46,316 bases of DNA from Fidelibacterota bacterium (lineage in GTDB: Bacteria > Fidelibacterota > Marinisomatia > Marinisomatales > UBA1611). A program made the translations under genes and the position numbers. The notes under the pieces were generated by a model that did no database searches, was not told where the DNA came from, and saw only the letters and a list, made by a program, of their open reading frames with translations. Shown here in pieces: positions 23,056-33,323 of this stretch. The number at the start of each line of letters is the position of its first letter. Position 1 is the stretch's first letter. The stretch is from positions 1 through 46,316 of the forward strand of contig JABHGY010000126.1 in the NCBI GenBank assembly GCA_018671775.1. The letters run 5' to 3'.

Positions 23056-23826
23056 ATGATTGAAATAAAATCTTTATCCAAAGCATTCAAACTTACACGC
23101 CAACATCGAAGAGAATTGGGCGATGACTTTGCCCATCAAAAATCAATTCAAGCGGTGAATGATATTAGTTTTACCTGTAACCCAGGTCAGATATTTGGAT
23201 TGATTGGTCCCAATGGCGCAGGAAAAACCACCACTTTACGGATGGTAGCAACTATGCTAAAGCCGACAAAAGGAACAATCGCAGTTGCGGGATTTGACAC
23301 GGTGAAAGACAATCAAAAAGTGCGAGAGAAAATAGGATTTATGACAGGGCAAACGGCTTTGTATGATCGTTTAACACCGAACGAAATGGTTCAATATATG
23401 GCAGAGCTTCATGGGATGGATAAGGCTAAATTCAAAACACGTCGCCAAAAATTATTTGATGTCTTGGATATGCACGATTTTGCTGATAGACGCATCGCAC
23501 GATTGAGCACAGGCATGAAGCAAAAAACATCCATTGCTAGAACGATTATTCATGACCCTGAAGTGATGGTTTTTGATGAACCCACTTCTGGTTTGGATGT
23601 GATGACATCTCGTGCAATTATGGATTTGATTCGCGATTGTAAAGCAGAAGGAAAAACAGTTTTATTTTCTACCCATCGAATGGGAGAGATTAATCAAGTC
23701 TGCGATGACATCGCCATTATATTTAACGGAAAATTATATTTTAATGGGACATTAGATCAATTTAAATCAGAAATGACTCAGCCCACTTTTGAAGATGAAT
23801 TTATTTATCGCGTGGAGGGGAAGTAA
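23056..23826 (+). CDS. ABC transporter ATP-binding protein, NatA-like
   Basis: 256 residues: Walker A GPNGAGKT at 51-58, signature LSTGMKQK at 150-157, Walker B VMVFDEPTSGLD at 170-181 and switch His in STHRMGE. The one-domain size and MVATMLKPTKGTI follow the CcmA/NatA subfamily driving ABC-2 exporters. The permease gene starts 1 base after the stop codon, so the pair forms one exporter, likely for Na+ or a small hydrophobic compound as in NatAB. That substrate is inferred from the permease resemblance only. Confidence 0.94.
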   Translation: MIEIKSLSKAFKLTRQHRRELGDDFAHQKSIQAVNDISFTCNPGQIFGLIGPNGAGKTTTLRMVATMLKPTKGTIAVAGFDTVKDNQKVREKIGFMTGQTALYDRLTPNEMVQYMAELHGMDKAKFKTRRQKLFDVLDMHDFADRRIARLSTGMKQKTSIARTIIHDPEVMVFDEPTSGLDVMTSRAIMDLIRDCKAEGKTVLFSTHRMGEINQVCDDIAIIFNGKLYFNGTLDQFKSEMTQPTFEDEFIYRVEGK

Positions 23827-23827
23827 G

Positions 23828-25018
23828 ATGAGAATTTGGATTATTTTTAAAAAAGAATTGAAAGATATCCTCAGAGATAGACGGACCATTATGATGATGG
23901 TTGTCTTCCCCTTATTACTTGTTCCAGCTCTTATGTTTGTGGTTAATAAAGTACAAACAGTTCAATCCAAAAAAGCGGAAGACAAAATCTTAAAATTTCA
24001 TTTTGTAGGGAAGGAATTTGCACCAAAATTATATCAAGATTTTGTATCGGCAGAAAAAATGAGTATTATTTCAGAAGTCTCAGAAGATTCAATTCAAAGC
24101 TACATACAAGACGGAACGCTGGATATTGCGCTTAAAGTGGATGAAGATTATATAGATATTTTAGATCAAAATGGGAAAGCAAAAATCCAAATTATTTATA
24201 AGGGCTCAGATGCCATGGGCGTTACGAAAAAACGTGTAAAAATGATATTGAAATCTCATGAACGTGATATTATTAAATTAAGAATGAATCGACTAAAACT
24301 AAAAATTGATATCGTCGATGCTTATGATATCGAACAGATTGACGTTTCTTCGACTCAGGAAAAATTCGGAAAAATTGCAGGAGGATTTTTGCCTTATATC
24401 TTTATTATTTTTGGGTTTATGGGCGCTATGTATCCTGGTTTAGATTTGGGTGCAGGTGAAAAAGAGAGAGGTACTTTAGAAACCATATTGTCATCACCCG
24501 CCTCTCGATTAGATATTGTGATTGGTAAATTTTTGGTCATTCTAACAGCTGCCGTATCTACTGCATTTATTGCCATGGGTGGCTTATATATCGCCTTGCA
24601 ACAATTTCCAGAAATGCCTGCTGAGATATTGCTTATTATTCAAGAAGTTTTGAGTCTAAAAGTATTTATTATGATTATGGGATTGGTGGTCCCCGTCTCC
24701 GCTTTTTTTTCTGCAATGATTTTGAGTTTATCCATATATGCGAAATCGTTCAAAGAAGCTCAAAGTATTGTGGCGCCTTTAAATATCGTCATCATTTTTC
24801 CAGCCATGATTGGCACAATGCCTGGGATGGAACTCAATACGATGACAGCGCTTATTCCCGTACTCAATGTTTCTCTCGCGGCGAAAGATCTTGTGGCTGG
24901 GATTATTAATCCATTTTTAATGATGGAAGTGTATGTATCACTTTTTGCTTTAGCAGGACTTTCATTATGGTTTTGCGTGAAATGGTTTAGCCGAGAAGAA
25001 ACTATTTTTAGGAATTAA
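23828..25018 (+). CDS. ABC-2 family permease, NatB-like
   Basis: 396 residues from the ATG at 23828. An N-terminal helix after KELKDILRDRRTIMMMV, a large extracytoplasmic loop (residues ~45-190, with VDEDYIDIL and KRVKMILKSHERDIIK) and five or six C-terminal helices make up the NatB/ABC-2 layout. The GAGEKERGTLETILSSPASRLDIVIGKF segment is the typical coupling motif of this family. Partner of the ATPase just upstream. Ends at a hairpin terminator shared with secF. Confidence 0.92.
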   Translation: MRIWIIFKKELKDILRDRRTIMMMVVFPLLLVPALMFVVNKVQTVQSKKAEDKILKFHFVGKEFAPKLYQDFVSAEKMSIISEVSEDSIQSYIQDGTLDIALKVDEDYIDILDQNGKAKIQIIYKGSDAMGVTKKRVKMILKSHERDIIKLRMNRLKLKIDIVDAYDIEQIDVSSTQEKFGKIAGGFLPYIFIIFGFMGAMYPGLDLGAGEKERGTLETILSSPASRLDIVIGKFLVILTAAVSTAFIAMGGLYIALQQFPEMPAEILLIIQEVLSLKVFIMIMGLVVPVSAFFSAMILSLSIYAKSFKEAQSIVAPLNIVIIFPAMIGTMPGMELNTMTALIPVLNVSLAAKDLVAGIINPFLMMEVYVSLFALAGLSLWFCVKWFSREETIFRN

Positions 25019-25036
25019 TTATTTCTAGTTAAAAAC

Positions 25037-25066
25037 AAAAAACCCCGCAATAGTGCGGGGTTTTTT
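25037..25066. terminator. Bidirectional hairpin terminator
   Basis: 13-bp perfect stem AAAAAACCCCGCA / TGCGGGGTTTTTT with loop ATAG, between the convergent NatB-like and secF genes. Confidence 0.92.
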
Positions 25067-25087
25067 ATTGAAAATTACTTCTAAGTT

Positions 25088-26017
25088 TTAATCTTCTTTT
25101 CGATTGTGCATTTTTATCACAATGGGGCTGGCAACAAAAATACTGGAATAGGTTCCAACAATAATACCAATAATCAAAGCAAATGCTAAGTTGTGAATGA
25201 CTTCACCTCCAAATAAGAACAATATCATTACAACAAAAAATGTGGTGAGGGAAGTAATAATGGTCCGGCTCAAAGATTCATTAATGCTTTGATTGATCAC
25301 ATCTTCATAATGTGCCCGTTTATTCAACTTGAGGTTTTCTCTGATTCGATCAAAAATAACAATAGTATCATTCAGTGAATATCCTACGATCATAAGGAAA
25401 GCGGCAATCACCGCTAACGTAATTTCGTAATTTAATATGGAAAAAAAGCCAAGTGTAATGAGGATGTCATGGGCTAAGGCCGCAATGGCACCAACGGCAA
25501 ATGTGAATTCAAATCGAATAGAAATATAAATAAGAATCAACGCTAAGGCTGAAAAAATAGCCATTAATGCATCACCACTTAATTCCGCTCCCACTTTTGG
25601 CCCAACTTTTTCTATGGATAGAATAAAGTCATTGGCGTTTTTTGGTATATTATTTGGAAAAATAGTTTTCATAAAGCCAACAATTTTTTGAGAAAAATTC
25701 TCGGGCTCGTTTTCTAAAGTTCCGATACGAACCGCAACATTTGATTCATCACCAAAATGTTTTATCTCCGCTTTACTGAAGTCAAACGTTTGTCCTTCTA
25801 AGCTAACTTGACTCAAGGCAGAGCGAACCGTTTCGATATCTACGGGCTCTGAATAATTAACCGCAATCATGGTTCCACCCTTAAAGTCGATGCCAAGTTT
25901 TGGACCATTATTGATGGTTAAGGAAACGAGTCCCGCTACGATTAGAAAGAGGGAAAAGAAGCCAGATAAACGGGATTTCCCCATAAAGTCAATATGTGTG
26001 TCTTTAATAATTCTCAT
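25088..26017 (-). CDS. secF: Protein-export membrane protein SecF
   Basis: 309 residues. Accessory subunit of the Sec translocon that uses the proton-motive force to help pull proteins across. Seen: one N-terminal helix, GIDFKGGTMIAV (family FKGGT motif), a periplasmic P1 domain, and the helix block with VGYSLNDTIVIFDRIREN and SLSRTIITSLTTFFVV characteristic of SecF. Follows secD after 2 bases. Confidence 0.97.
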   Translation of the reverse strand: MRIIKDTHIDFMGKSRLSGFFSLFLIVAGLVSLTINNGPKLGIDFKGGTMIAVNYSEPVDIETVRSALSQVSLEGQTFDFSKAEIKHFGDESNVAVRIGTLENEPENFSQKIVGFMKTIFPNNIPKNANDFILSIEKVGPKVGAELSGDALMAIFSALALILIYISIRFEFTFAVGAIAALAHDILITLGFFSILNYEITLAVIAAFLMIVGYSLNDTIVIFDRIRENLKLNKRAHYEDVINQSINESLSRTIITSLTTFFVVMILFLFGGEVIHNLAFALIIGIIVGTYSSIFVASPIVIKMHNRKED

Positions 26018-26019
26018 AA

Positions 26020-27909
26020 TTAGATACTCAAGTTATCCATCCGCCCGCGAGCAGATAAGGAGTTAAAAATAGTTCTGGTAACAAAAATGGCTGTGAACAT
26101 ACTTATCAAAATGCCCCAAAATAATACAGTGGCAAATCCTTTGATCGGACCCGTTCCAAATTGATAAAGAACCAATGCGGCAATAACGGTGGTTACGTTC
26201 GCATCGATAATGGTGGTTAAGGCTCGGGAGTAACCCGCATCAATCGCTGTTTTTGGTGTTTTTCCCTTTCGTAATTCTTCTCGAATTCGCTCAAAAATAA
26301 TCACATTCGAATCGATGGACATTCCCACAGTTAAAATCAATCCAGCAATTCCGGGTAAAGTGAGCGTCGCTTCCAAAGAAGCCAAAACTGCGAGCACCAA
26401 TAAGATGTTCCAAACTAAAGCGAAATCAGCAATAGCACCAGCACCTTTATAATACAATAACATAAAGACTAAAACCAAAGCCAAACCAATGATGACAGAT
26501 TTGGTCCCTTGCGCAATAGAATCTGCTCCAAGGGAAGGTCCTACAATTCGTTCTTCAATAATATTGACAGGTGCAGGCAAGGCACCCGCTCTTAGAATGA
26601 TACCAATATCTTTGGCCTCATTCATATCCGCGAAGCCTTCAATTTGTGTTCTTCCTCCAGGAATCTTTTCTCGAATGTTTGGTGCCATGTGGACTTTTTT
26701 ATCCAAAACAATGGCAATACGTTGACCTACATTTGCGCCCGTAACACGAGCCCATGTTCGAGATCCATCAGAATTCATCGTAAGTGAAACGACAGGTTGG
26801 CCTGCAGATCCGCCACCTAAAGAACCTAGATTTGCTTTTGCTTCTTCTACAACGCCTCCTGTGAGTTCGGATGTGCTTTTTAAATAGTAGAGCCTATAGA
26901 ATCCTGCTTGTGTTTGATCTCCCGCAGAGCGTTCAATTTTATTCCCAAACATGAATTGTCCACCTGCTGATTTAATGAGTGAAACCACTTCAGGCTTACT
27001 CAACATTTTTTTAACAGCATAAATATTTTTCTCATTAACGCCATAATCGGTTCCCATGGGGACCAAGAGGGAGAGTAGTGGTCTTTCAGAGAAAAGGGCA
27101 TCATCAACTAAAAGGGAATCATCAGAATCCGGTGCTACATCTTCTTCGCCGAACAATTCAGAAATGGTTTGAGTCTCATCTTTTTCTTTGGGTGTTTCAA
27201 CAGCTTCTTCTTTTGTGGCAATCAAGTCATCCAATTCTGTTGTGCCTTTGAGTTTGGCATCGATTCGTTGAATGATATCATTGGAAATTTCAGGACCCTT
27301 CACAAGATAAAATTCTAATAAAGCGGTGCTTTGTAGCAAAGCTCGCGCTCTTGCAGGGTCTTGGATGCCAGCTAATTCAACAACAATACGGTGCTTTCCT
27401 TGTTTTTGAATGGTCGGTTCAGAAACGCCAAATTGATCAATTCTGTTTTGAAGAATTTCCAATACGCGATTAATCGCATCATCTGCTTCCTGTTCGAGTT
27501 CTGTAAATATAGCATCAATGGAACCACCATATTCATGATAATAACGAGGGAGCTTAAGTTCAGAAGTTTGAATTTCATTTTTGAATAAAGGAAAAAATTC
27601 AGCGCCAGGTGCAGAGAGTTTTTCTTGGACAGCCTCTAAGACTTGCTCAAAACGTTCATCTTTGTTTTTGGCTAAGTTGGACATCAAAAGAGGTATATCA
27701 GCTTCTAAGACAATATACATGCCTCCTTTTAAATCTAACCCTTGACGGATAATTTTGGATTCCAGTTGTGAAATTTGGCCCGACTCTCTGAGAGATTCTT
27801 TTTCATCTTCGTTGAGATTCTGATATTTCCATGAGGGAAGCAAGGCATATAATGCCCAAGTCAGAATGAGACCAATAACGATATATCGTGGTGTAAGATT
27901 TTTATTCAT
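26020..27909 (-). CDS. secD: Protein-export membrane protein SecD
   Basis: 629 residues. N-terminal helix, GLDLKGGMYIVLEAD, periplasmic domains with VLQNRIDQFGVSEP-type segment and IEGFADMNEAKDIGIILRAGALPAP, then five helices with TVGMSIDSNVIIFERIREEL. Residues about 229-275 are an unusually acidic, low-complexity insert in the P1 region. The 246-base gap upstream (27910-28155, shared with the end of kbl) shows no yajC and no gene I can support; it presumably carries the secDF promoter. secD and secF are co-transcribed. Confidence 0.97.
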   Translation of the reverse strand: MNKNLTPRYIVIGLILTWALYALLPSWKYQNLNEDEKESLRESGQISQLESKIIRQGLDLKGGMYIVLEADIPLLMSNLAKNKDERFEQVLEAVQEKLSAPGAEFFPLFKNEIQTSELKLPRYYHEYGGSIDAIFTELEQEADDAINRVLEILQNRIDQFGVSEPTIQKQGKHRIVVELAGIQDPARARALLQSTALLEFYLVKGPEISNDIIQRIDAKLKGTTELDDLIATKEEAVETPKEKDETQTISELFGEEDVAPDSDDSLLVDDALFSERPLLSLLVPMGTDYGVNEKNIYAVKKMLSKPEVVSLIKSAGGQFMFGNKIERSAGDQTQAGFYRLYYLKSTSELTGGVVEEAKANLGSLGGGSAGQPVVSLTMNSDGSRTWARVTGANVGQRIAIVLDKKVHMAPNIREKIPGGRTQIEGFADMNEAKDIGIILRAGALPAPVNIIEERIVGPSLGADSIAQGTKSVIIGLALVLVFMLLYYKGAGAIADFALVWNILLVLAVLASLEATLTLPGIAGLILTVGMSIDSNVIIFERIREELRKGKTPKTAIDAGYSRALTTIIDANVTTVIAALVLYQFGTGPIKGFATVLFWGILISMFTAIFVTRTIFNSLSARGRMDNLSI

Positions 27910-28155
27910 GTGTTTATTTTAATTAATAGTATTGTGATTAGGACTAATAAAGCCAAGAAATTTACCTGAAGACTCTTTGATAGGCAATTTCTATTTATTC
28001 GAGGAGGCAATCTTTTCTATCTTTCGAAAATCGTTTTAATAAAGCCGAACAAAAATATAGTTCATTAGGGAATTTGAAACACTTTATTGGATTAAATGGA
28101 TTTGGATAACAAAGTCTTAGATTAAAGTTTTTTACTTTTACTTGATAAATTACGG

Positions 28156-29340
28156 TCAAATCACTTCAAACTTTTCTCCAACTTTTACAAAAGCATCAAT
28201 CGCTTTGTCCAAATGTTCTCTTTCCATTGCGGCTGAAATTTGCACTCGAATTCGTGCTTCTCCTTTGGGAACCACAGGAAAGAAAAACCCAGTAACATAA
28301 ATCCCTTCCGTCAAAAGGGAAGAAGCCATCTTTTGGGCTAAGACTGCATCATACAGCATAATGGGAACAATAGGATGAATACCTGATTTCAAATCGAAGC
28401 CAGCTTCAGTCATTTTTCCCCGAAAATAAGCGGTATTGTTTTCCAATTTATCTCGAAGTTTGGTTGAGGAGGATAATAATTCAAAGGCTTTAATGCCAGC
28501 GGAAACAATAGAAGGGGCCACCGTATTTGAAAAAAGATAAGGGCGAGATCGTTGGCGAAGTAAATCAATGATTTCTTGGTTTCCAGAGGTGAATCCACCA
28601 GAAGCGCCTCCCAGTGCTTTTCCTAAAGTGGACGTAAAGATATCAATTTTATCCAAAACGCCATTGTGTTCGCCAGACCCGCGACCGGTTTTCCCCACAA
28701 ATCCGGTGGCGTGAGAATCATCCACCATGAGCAAAGCATCATATTTTTCCGCCAATTCGCTAATCCCTTTGAGATTTGCAATATATCCATCCATAGAAAA
28801 AACGCCATCCGTGGCAATAAGACGAATCCGTGCATCTTGGGCTTCTTTGAGTTTGGCTTCCAAATCGCCCATATCATTATTAGCATAGCGAAATCTTTTT
28901 GCTTTACAAAGGCGAATCCCATCGATGATAGAAGCATGATTTAAAGCATCAGAAATAACCGCATCTTCAGGGCCGAGTAATGTTTCAAATAATCCGCCAT
29001 TTGCATCAAAACAGCTCGTATATAATATGGTATCATCCGTTTTGAGAAAAGTTGAGATCGATTTTTCTAAGGATTTATGTAAATCTTGCGTTCCACAAAT
29101 AAATCGCACGGAAGCCATGCCAAAACCATGTTCATCCAAAGCCTGTTTTGCGGAAGTGATTAGCTCAGGATGATTTGCTAATCCCAAATAGTTGTTGGCG
29201 CAAAAATTGAGCACATTGCCTCCTTCTAGCGTCGCGATATTGACCCCTTGAGGCGTGATGATGATTCGTTCCTTTTTATAGAGCCCTTCTGACTCAATTT
29301 TGGAAAGGGTTTCTGTAAAAATGGTTTTGGCTTTATTCAT
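28156..29340 (-). CDS. kbl: Glycine C-acetyltransferase (2-amino-3-ketobutyrate CoA ligase)
   Basis: 394 residues (E. coli Kbl 398). PLP enzyme cleaving 2-amino-3-ketobutyrate with CoA to glycine and acetyl-CoA, the second step of threonine catabolism. Seen: [48 protein letters not shown] and the PLP-lysine segment [14 protein letters not shown]. The tdh gene lies 37 bases upstream on the same strand, which makes Kbl far more likely than the homologous 8-amino-7-oxononanoate or serine palmitoyl transferases. Confidence 0.96.
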   Translation of the reverse strand: MNKAKTIFTETLSKIESEGLYKKERIIITPQGVNIATLEGGNVLNFCANNYLGLANHPELITSAKQALDEHGFGMASVRFICGTQDLHKSLEKSISTFLKTDDTILYTSCFDANGGLFETLLGPEDAVISDALNHASIIDGIRLCKAKRFRYANNDMGDLEAKLKEAQDARIRLIATDGVFSMDGYIANLKGISELAEKYDALLMVDDSHATGFVGKTGRGSGEHNGVLDKIDIFTSTLGKALGGASGGFTSGNQEIIDLLRQRSRPYLFSNTVAPSIVSAGIKAFELLSSSTKLRDKLENNTAYFRGKMTEAGFDLKSGIHPIVPIMLYDAVLAQKMASSLLTEGIYVTGFFFPVVPKGEARIRVQISAAMEREHLDKAIDAFVKVGEKFEVI

Positions 29341-29377
29341 ATTTTTTCTACTTTCTTATTTACAACTTTACAACCTT

Positions 29378-30409
29378 CTACTCATCACCCCATTCTAAAA
29401 CAACTTTTCCACAATCGCCTGATTCCATAATATCAAATCCTTTTTGGAAATCATCAATGGGAAAAGTATGGGTCAAAACAGGAGAAATATCCAAACCGCT
29501 ACGGAGCATTTGAGTCATTTTATACCAAGTTTCAAACATCTCTCGCCCGTAAATCCCTTTTACATGAAGTCCTTTAAAAATGATATCATCCCAATTGATT
29601 TGAGTCGATTTGGGGAGCAATCCCAAAAGGGCAATCCGTCCACCGTGGTACATATTTTTAAGCATTGATTTGAAGGCTTGGGGATTACCGGACATTTCTA
29701 AACCCACATCAAATCCATTGGACATACCGAGGTTTGTAATTGCATCTTCAATTTTATCCTTTTTTACATTGAGAGTCAACGATGCACCCATTTTTTTTGC
29801 TAAAGCAAGTCGATAGTCATTTACATCCGTAATGGCCACATGACGAGCACCAACAAAATTGCAGATGGCCACTGCCATAATCCCAATAGGTCCGGCGCCA
29901 GTGATGAGCACATCTTCGCCCACCATTTCATAAGAAAGGGCTGTATGGGTGGCGTTTCCAAAAGGATCAAAAAACGCAGCAATTTCCGATGGGATTTCTG
30001 GATGGATGGGCCAGACATTGGATTCTGGCATGACAAGATATTCAGAAAAAGCACCGTCTCGATGAATTCCAATTCCAATCGTTTTATGGCATAAGTGTCG
30101 CTTTCCAGCACGACAATTTCGACAGTAGCCACACGTAATATGTCCTTCACCAGAAACCCGGTCGCCAATTTTAAAATGCGTAACGCCAGCACCGATTTCT
30201 TCCACAATACCACAAAATTCATGTCCAGTGACTAATGGCGGTTTGATATTACGTTGAGACCATTCGTCCCATTTATATATATGTAAGTCCGTCCCACAAA
30301 TAGCTGTGTGTGTAATTTTAATTTTTACATCATTTGTTTTACAAATAGGAACAGGAACTGATTCCATCCAAATGCCACGTTCGGGAGATTTTTTGACTAA
30401 AGCTTTCAT
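29378..30409 (-). CDS. tdh: L-threonine 3-dehydrogenase
   Basis: 343 residues (E. coli Tdh 341), zinc-dependent MDR dehydrogenase oxidising threonine to 2-amino-3-ketobutyrate with NAD+. Seen: catalytic-zinc motif [28 protein letters not shown], the four-Cys structural zinc site [15 protein letters not shown], and [12 protein letters not shown] for NAD. First gene of the tdh-kbl operon, divergent from parA. Confidence 0.96.
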   Translation of the reverse strand: MKALVKKSPERGIWMESVPVPICKTNDVKIKITHTAICGTDLHIYKWDEWSQRNIKPPLVTGHEFCGIVEEIGAGVTHFKIGDRVSGEGHITCGYCRNCRAGKRHLCHKTIGIGIHRDGAFSEYLVMPESNVWPIHPEIPSEIAAFFDPFGNATHTALSYEMVGEDVLITGAGPIGIMAVAICNFVGARHVAITDVNDYRLALAKKMGASLTLNVKKDKIEDAITNLGMSNGFDVGLEMSGNPQAFKSMLKNMYHGGRIALLGLLPKSTQINWDDIIFKGLHVKGIYGREMFETWYKMTQMLRSGLDISPVLTHTFPIDDFQKGFDIMESGDCGKVVLEWGDE

Positions 30410-30546
30410 GCGTGTCTCACTCTAATATTTTCAGATAATCCTTTGCTAAATTTACAATGAATAACAGGTGAAATTGATAATTAACAATTCACAATTAAAC
30501 ATTAAAGATATAAATTCCAAGTCCGAAAAAATCGGATTATTATTTT

Positions 30547-31311
30547 ATGGGATACATACTATCATTCACAAATCAAAAAGGCGGGGTGGGAAAAACCACA
30601 TCAGCTGTTAATGTAGCGCTCAGTTTGGGCGTTTCAGAAGAAAAGACGCTTTTGATTGATTTAGATCCACAGGCCAATGCAACGACAGGAGTAATGGATA
30701 TTACTGATAAGCCAATGGCAACTATTTATGATGTACTCATAAAAGATTTGCCCATCAAGGATGCCATCACCTCCTCAAAATTTCCACATTTAGATTTAGT
30801 CGCGTCTACCCACGATTTAGTGGGAGCGGAAATTGAATTGGTCAGTATAATGGCGAGAGAATATCAATTAAAAAAATGTCTAAAATCTATCAAAGATAAA
30901 TATGCTTTTATTATCATTGATTGTCCGCCTTCTTTAGGTTTGCTCACCATCAATGCGCTCACCGCATCCAGTGCTATCATAATCCCAATTCAAAGTGAAT
31001 ATTATGCATTGGAGGGATTGGGACAACTTTTGAATACGGTGCGACTTGTTCAGAGGCACTTAAATAAAAAATTAGAGATCGCAGGTGTTTTGATGACCAT
31101 GTATGATAATCGATTAAATTTATCGAAACAAGTTTTAGAAGAGGTGCAAGGTTATTTTAAAGACAAATTGTTTAAAACACTTATCCATCGTAACGTAAGG
31201 CTCAGTGAGGCGCCCAGTTTTGGAAAGCCCGCTTTATTGTATGATGCCAGTTCAAAAGGAGCAATGGATTATATGAATTTAACAGAGGAGTTATTACAGC
31301 GTGTCAGTTAA
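30547..31311 (+). CDS. parA: Chromosome partitioning ATPase ParA (Soj)
   Basis: 254 residues. The deviant Walker A NQKGGVGKTTSAVN, switch IIDCPPSLG and the SEYYALEGLGQL motif identify a chromosomal ParA/Soj without the N-terminal DNA-binding extension of plasmid type Ia ParA. First gene of a long plus-strand run ending with atpC. No clear ribosome-binding site. Overlaps parB by 11 bases. The 137-base gap to tdh is AT-rich, and I could not find a canonical parS (TGTTTCACGTGAAACA-like) there. Confidence 0.95.
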   Translation: MGYILSFTNQKGGVGKTTSAVNVALSLGVSEEKTLLIDLDPQANATTGVMDITDKPMATIYDVLIKDLPIKDAITSSKFPHLDLVASTHDLVGAEIELVSIMAREYQLKKCLKSIKDKYAFIIIDCPPSLGLLTINALTASSAIIIPIQSEYYALEGLGQLLNTVRLVQRHLNKKLEIAGVLMTMYDNRLNLSKQVLEEVQGYFKDKLFKTLIHRNVRLSEAPSFGKPALLYDASSKGAMDYMNLTEELLQRVS

Positions 31312-32176
31312 GCGATTAGGCCGAGGTTTAGAAGCACTGATTCGGCCCGAACCAGAAACCAAGAAAAAAGCAGCCCCAAAAAAGAAGGGAAAGCCAGGCG
31401 TTTCTGCTATTCCATTAAAAGATATTTTCTCAAACCCAAACCAACCCCGACGTGATTTTGATACAGATGCTTTACAGGAATTGATGGCTTCGATCAAAGA
31501 AAAGGGAATCATTACGCCAGTGACGGTTAGAAAAATCCCAAAAGGGTTTGAACTTGTTGCGGGGGAAAGGCGTTGGCGTGCCGCAAAGAAATTGCGTTTA
31601 AAATCCATTCCTGCTTATATTATTACGGTAACAGATGCTGCAGAAGTCATGGAACTCGCTCTTATCGAAAATATTCAACGAGAAGATTTGAATTCTTTGG
31701 AAGAAGCGGAAGGATATGCGGTATTAAACAGCCAGCATAATTTATCCCATGAAGCCATTGCAAAGGCCGTAGGGAAAAAACGTGTTACCGTTTCAAATGC
31801 ACTTCGTTTGCTGAAGCTACCCCCCGAAATTAGGACAAGCCTTCGAAATAGAGACATCTCTGCAGGGCACGGCCGGGCGATTCTGCAAGCCAAAACAAAT
31901 CATGCCATGATGCAACTTTGGCAAAAAATTCTACGAGACAATTTATCTGTACGTGCGGTAGAATTCTTGGTTAAAGATTCGGCCAGCAAAAAACAAACTT
32001 CTGCAAAAAAGAAAAAAGTTTCTCCCCAGATTCGTGCGCTTGAGAATCAGCTTATTTCGATTTTGGGCACAAAGGTAAAAGTAAAGCCGAAGAAAAAAGG
32101 CGGGAGCATCGAAATCATTTATTTTTCAAAAGATGATTTGGAGCGGCTCCTAGATTTAATCAATACCTTGGATTAA
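31301..32176 (+). CDS. parB: Chromosome partitioning protein ParB (Spo0J)
   Basis: 291 residues, GTG start inside the parA end. The typical N-terminus KRLGRGLEALI is followed by a Lys-rich linker and the ParB/Spo0J core: IFSNPNQPRRDFD, the CTPase motif GERRWRAAK, ENIQREDLN and the helix-turn-helix HEAIAKAVGKKRVTVSNALRLLKLP. The C-terminal dimerisation part ends RLLDLINTLD. It binds parS and loads SMC. Gene order parAB close to the atp operon is common near replication origins. Confidence 0.96.
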   Translation: MSVKRLGRGLEALIRPEPETKKKAAPKKKGKPGVSAIPLKDIFSNPNQPRRDFDTDALQELMASIKEKGIITPVTVRKIPKGFELVAGERRWRAAKKLRLKSIPAYIITVTDAAEVMELALIENIQREDLNSLEEAEGYAVLNSQHNLSHEAIAKAVGKKRVTVSNALRLLKLPPEIRTSLRNRDISAGHGRAILQAKTNHAMMQLWQKILRDNLSVRAVEFLVKDSASKKQTSAKKKKVSPQIRALENQLISILGTKVKVKPKKKGGSIEIIYFSKDDLERLLDLINTLD

Positions 32177-32185
32177 AATTTTAAA

Positions 32186-32959
32186 GTGAGTTCTAAATAT
32201 ACAGCAATTCTTATTCCAGACGATGATGGAAAAACAAGACGATATCGTATTACTGGATTTAGATTAAAAGGATTCATTGTATTGGGCGTGGTCTTTTTTT
32301 GCCTCACGATTGGGTTGTTATTATTTTATATTCCAAAGGCGTCGCAATATGAATCGATGAAAATCCAGTTTGAGCATTTTGTGTCGGAGCGATCTCAGAT
32401 TTTGGAGCTCAGTCGAGATTTAAATCGACTTCATCAAATGGATGAATTGATTCGCAATTCCTTGGGAACAAATTTAGATTTACCTCAAGATTCCAGTGCT
32501 GGAGGTAAGGGCGCCTCTAGAAAGAAAGCTATATCCTATATTGAAAACATTCCTTCAGTTCCCCCTATTTCTGGATATATTTCTCAACGAACAGATCAAA
32601 ATAGTCTCTTTATTCGTAGAGGGCATTATGGTATTGATATTGTTGTCAAAGAAGGAGAACCCATCCAAGCTTCTGCCGCCGGATTGGTGGTGTTTTCTGA
32701 CTGGACATATGATCAAGGGAATGTTGTTATTTTGTATCATGGGGATGGGTATTTTACCCATTATGGTCACAATAAGAGAAATTTGAAACATCAACGAGAA
32801 AGAGTCGCCAGAGGAGAAGTTATTGCTTTGTCTGGAGATACAGGAAACTCCTCGGGGCCTCATTTGCATTATGAAATATGGAAAGATGGAGAAGCCATGG
32901 ACCCAATGGATTACTTTCCAGCTTTTAAATTGAAAGATTTAACGACAAAAAATGGCTAA
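32186..32959 (+). CDS. M23-family peptidase, membrane anchored
   Basis: 257 residues, GTG start 9 bases after parB. A short cytoplasmic tail, one transmembrane helix (about 29-49), a coiled-coil-like stretch (52-92) and a C-terminal LytM domain. Zinc ligands are seen as His147/Asp151 (GHYGIDI) and HxH at 226-228 (GPHLHYE), with His192 of THYGH, so it should be an active peptidoglycan endopeptidase. It overlaps a bactofilin gene by 8 bases. M23 peptidase plus bactofilin is a known cell-shape pair in other bacteria (Helicobacter CcmA with Csd proteins). Confidence 0.92.
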   Translation: MSSKYTAILIPDDDGKTRRYRITGFRLKGFIVLGVVFFCLTIGLLLFYIPKASQYESMKIQFEHFVSERSQILELSRDLNRLHQMDELIRNSLGTNLDLPQDSSAGGKGASRKKAISYIENIPSVPPISGYISQRTDQNSLFIRRGHYGIDIVVKEGEPIQASAAGLVVFSDWTYDQGNVVILYHGDGYFTHYGHNKRNLKHQRERVARGEVIALSGDTGNSSGPHLHYEIWKDGEAMDPMDYFPAFKLKDLTTKNG

Positions 32960-33314
32960 TATTAATTTTCAAAATGTGCATACGATGATTGGAGCGGATG
33001 CGATCGTGGCTGGTTCCATTGATTTACAGGAAGGCATCATTATTTATGGAAATGTTCAAGGCGACGTAACAAGTTTCGGCCCAGTTCGCGTTGCGAAAGG
33101 CGCCATTGTTTATGGAAATATATTTGGGAGTGACATCCAGATTAGCGGACAGGTAACAGGAAATGTAACTGCAAAAGGACAGGTGATTTTGGGGGAAGAG
33201 AGTGTGTTGAAGGGCGATATTATTTATCAAAAATTACATATTGAAGATGGTGCTAAATTCGAGGGAAAATGTGATCTTGTTTCACCAAATCAAACACAAA
33301 CGGCTGAGGTATAA
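32952..33314 (+). CDS. Bactofilin
   Basis: 120 residues. Right-handed beta-helix polymer-forming cytoskeletal protein. Repeated short strands with G-x-I/V pattern (ADAIVAGSIDLQEGIIIYGNV, VRVAKGAIVYGNI, GQVTGNVTAKGQVILG) cover residues 14-105, with short tails at both ends, as in the bactofilin/CcmA family. The 8-base overlap with the M23 peptidase suggests they are made together to localise cell-wall remodelling. Confidence 0.94.
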   Translation: MANINFQNVHTMIGADAIVAGSIDLQEGIIIYGNVQGDVTSFGPVRVAKGAIVYGNIFGSDIQISGQVTGNVTAKGQVILGEESVLKGDIIYQKLHIEDGAKFEGKCDLVSPNQTQTAEV

Positions 33315-33323
33315 AGGTTTATT

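Noticed and set aside
28156-29340. BioF or serine palmitoyltransferase reading of the PLP transferase
   Set aside because: The neighbouring tdh gene and Kbl-like length and motifs make glycine C-acetyltransferase the better call.
29405-29413. DnaA-box-like TTTTCCACA
   Set aside because: A single copy inside the tdh coding sequence, with no cluster or AT-rich unwinding element around it; not evidence of an origin.
30410-30546. parS site or partition centromere between tdh and parA
   Set aside because: No TGTTTCACGTGAAACA-like palindrome found there or by eye elsewhere in the window; only AT-rich sequence.
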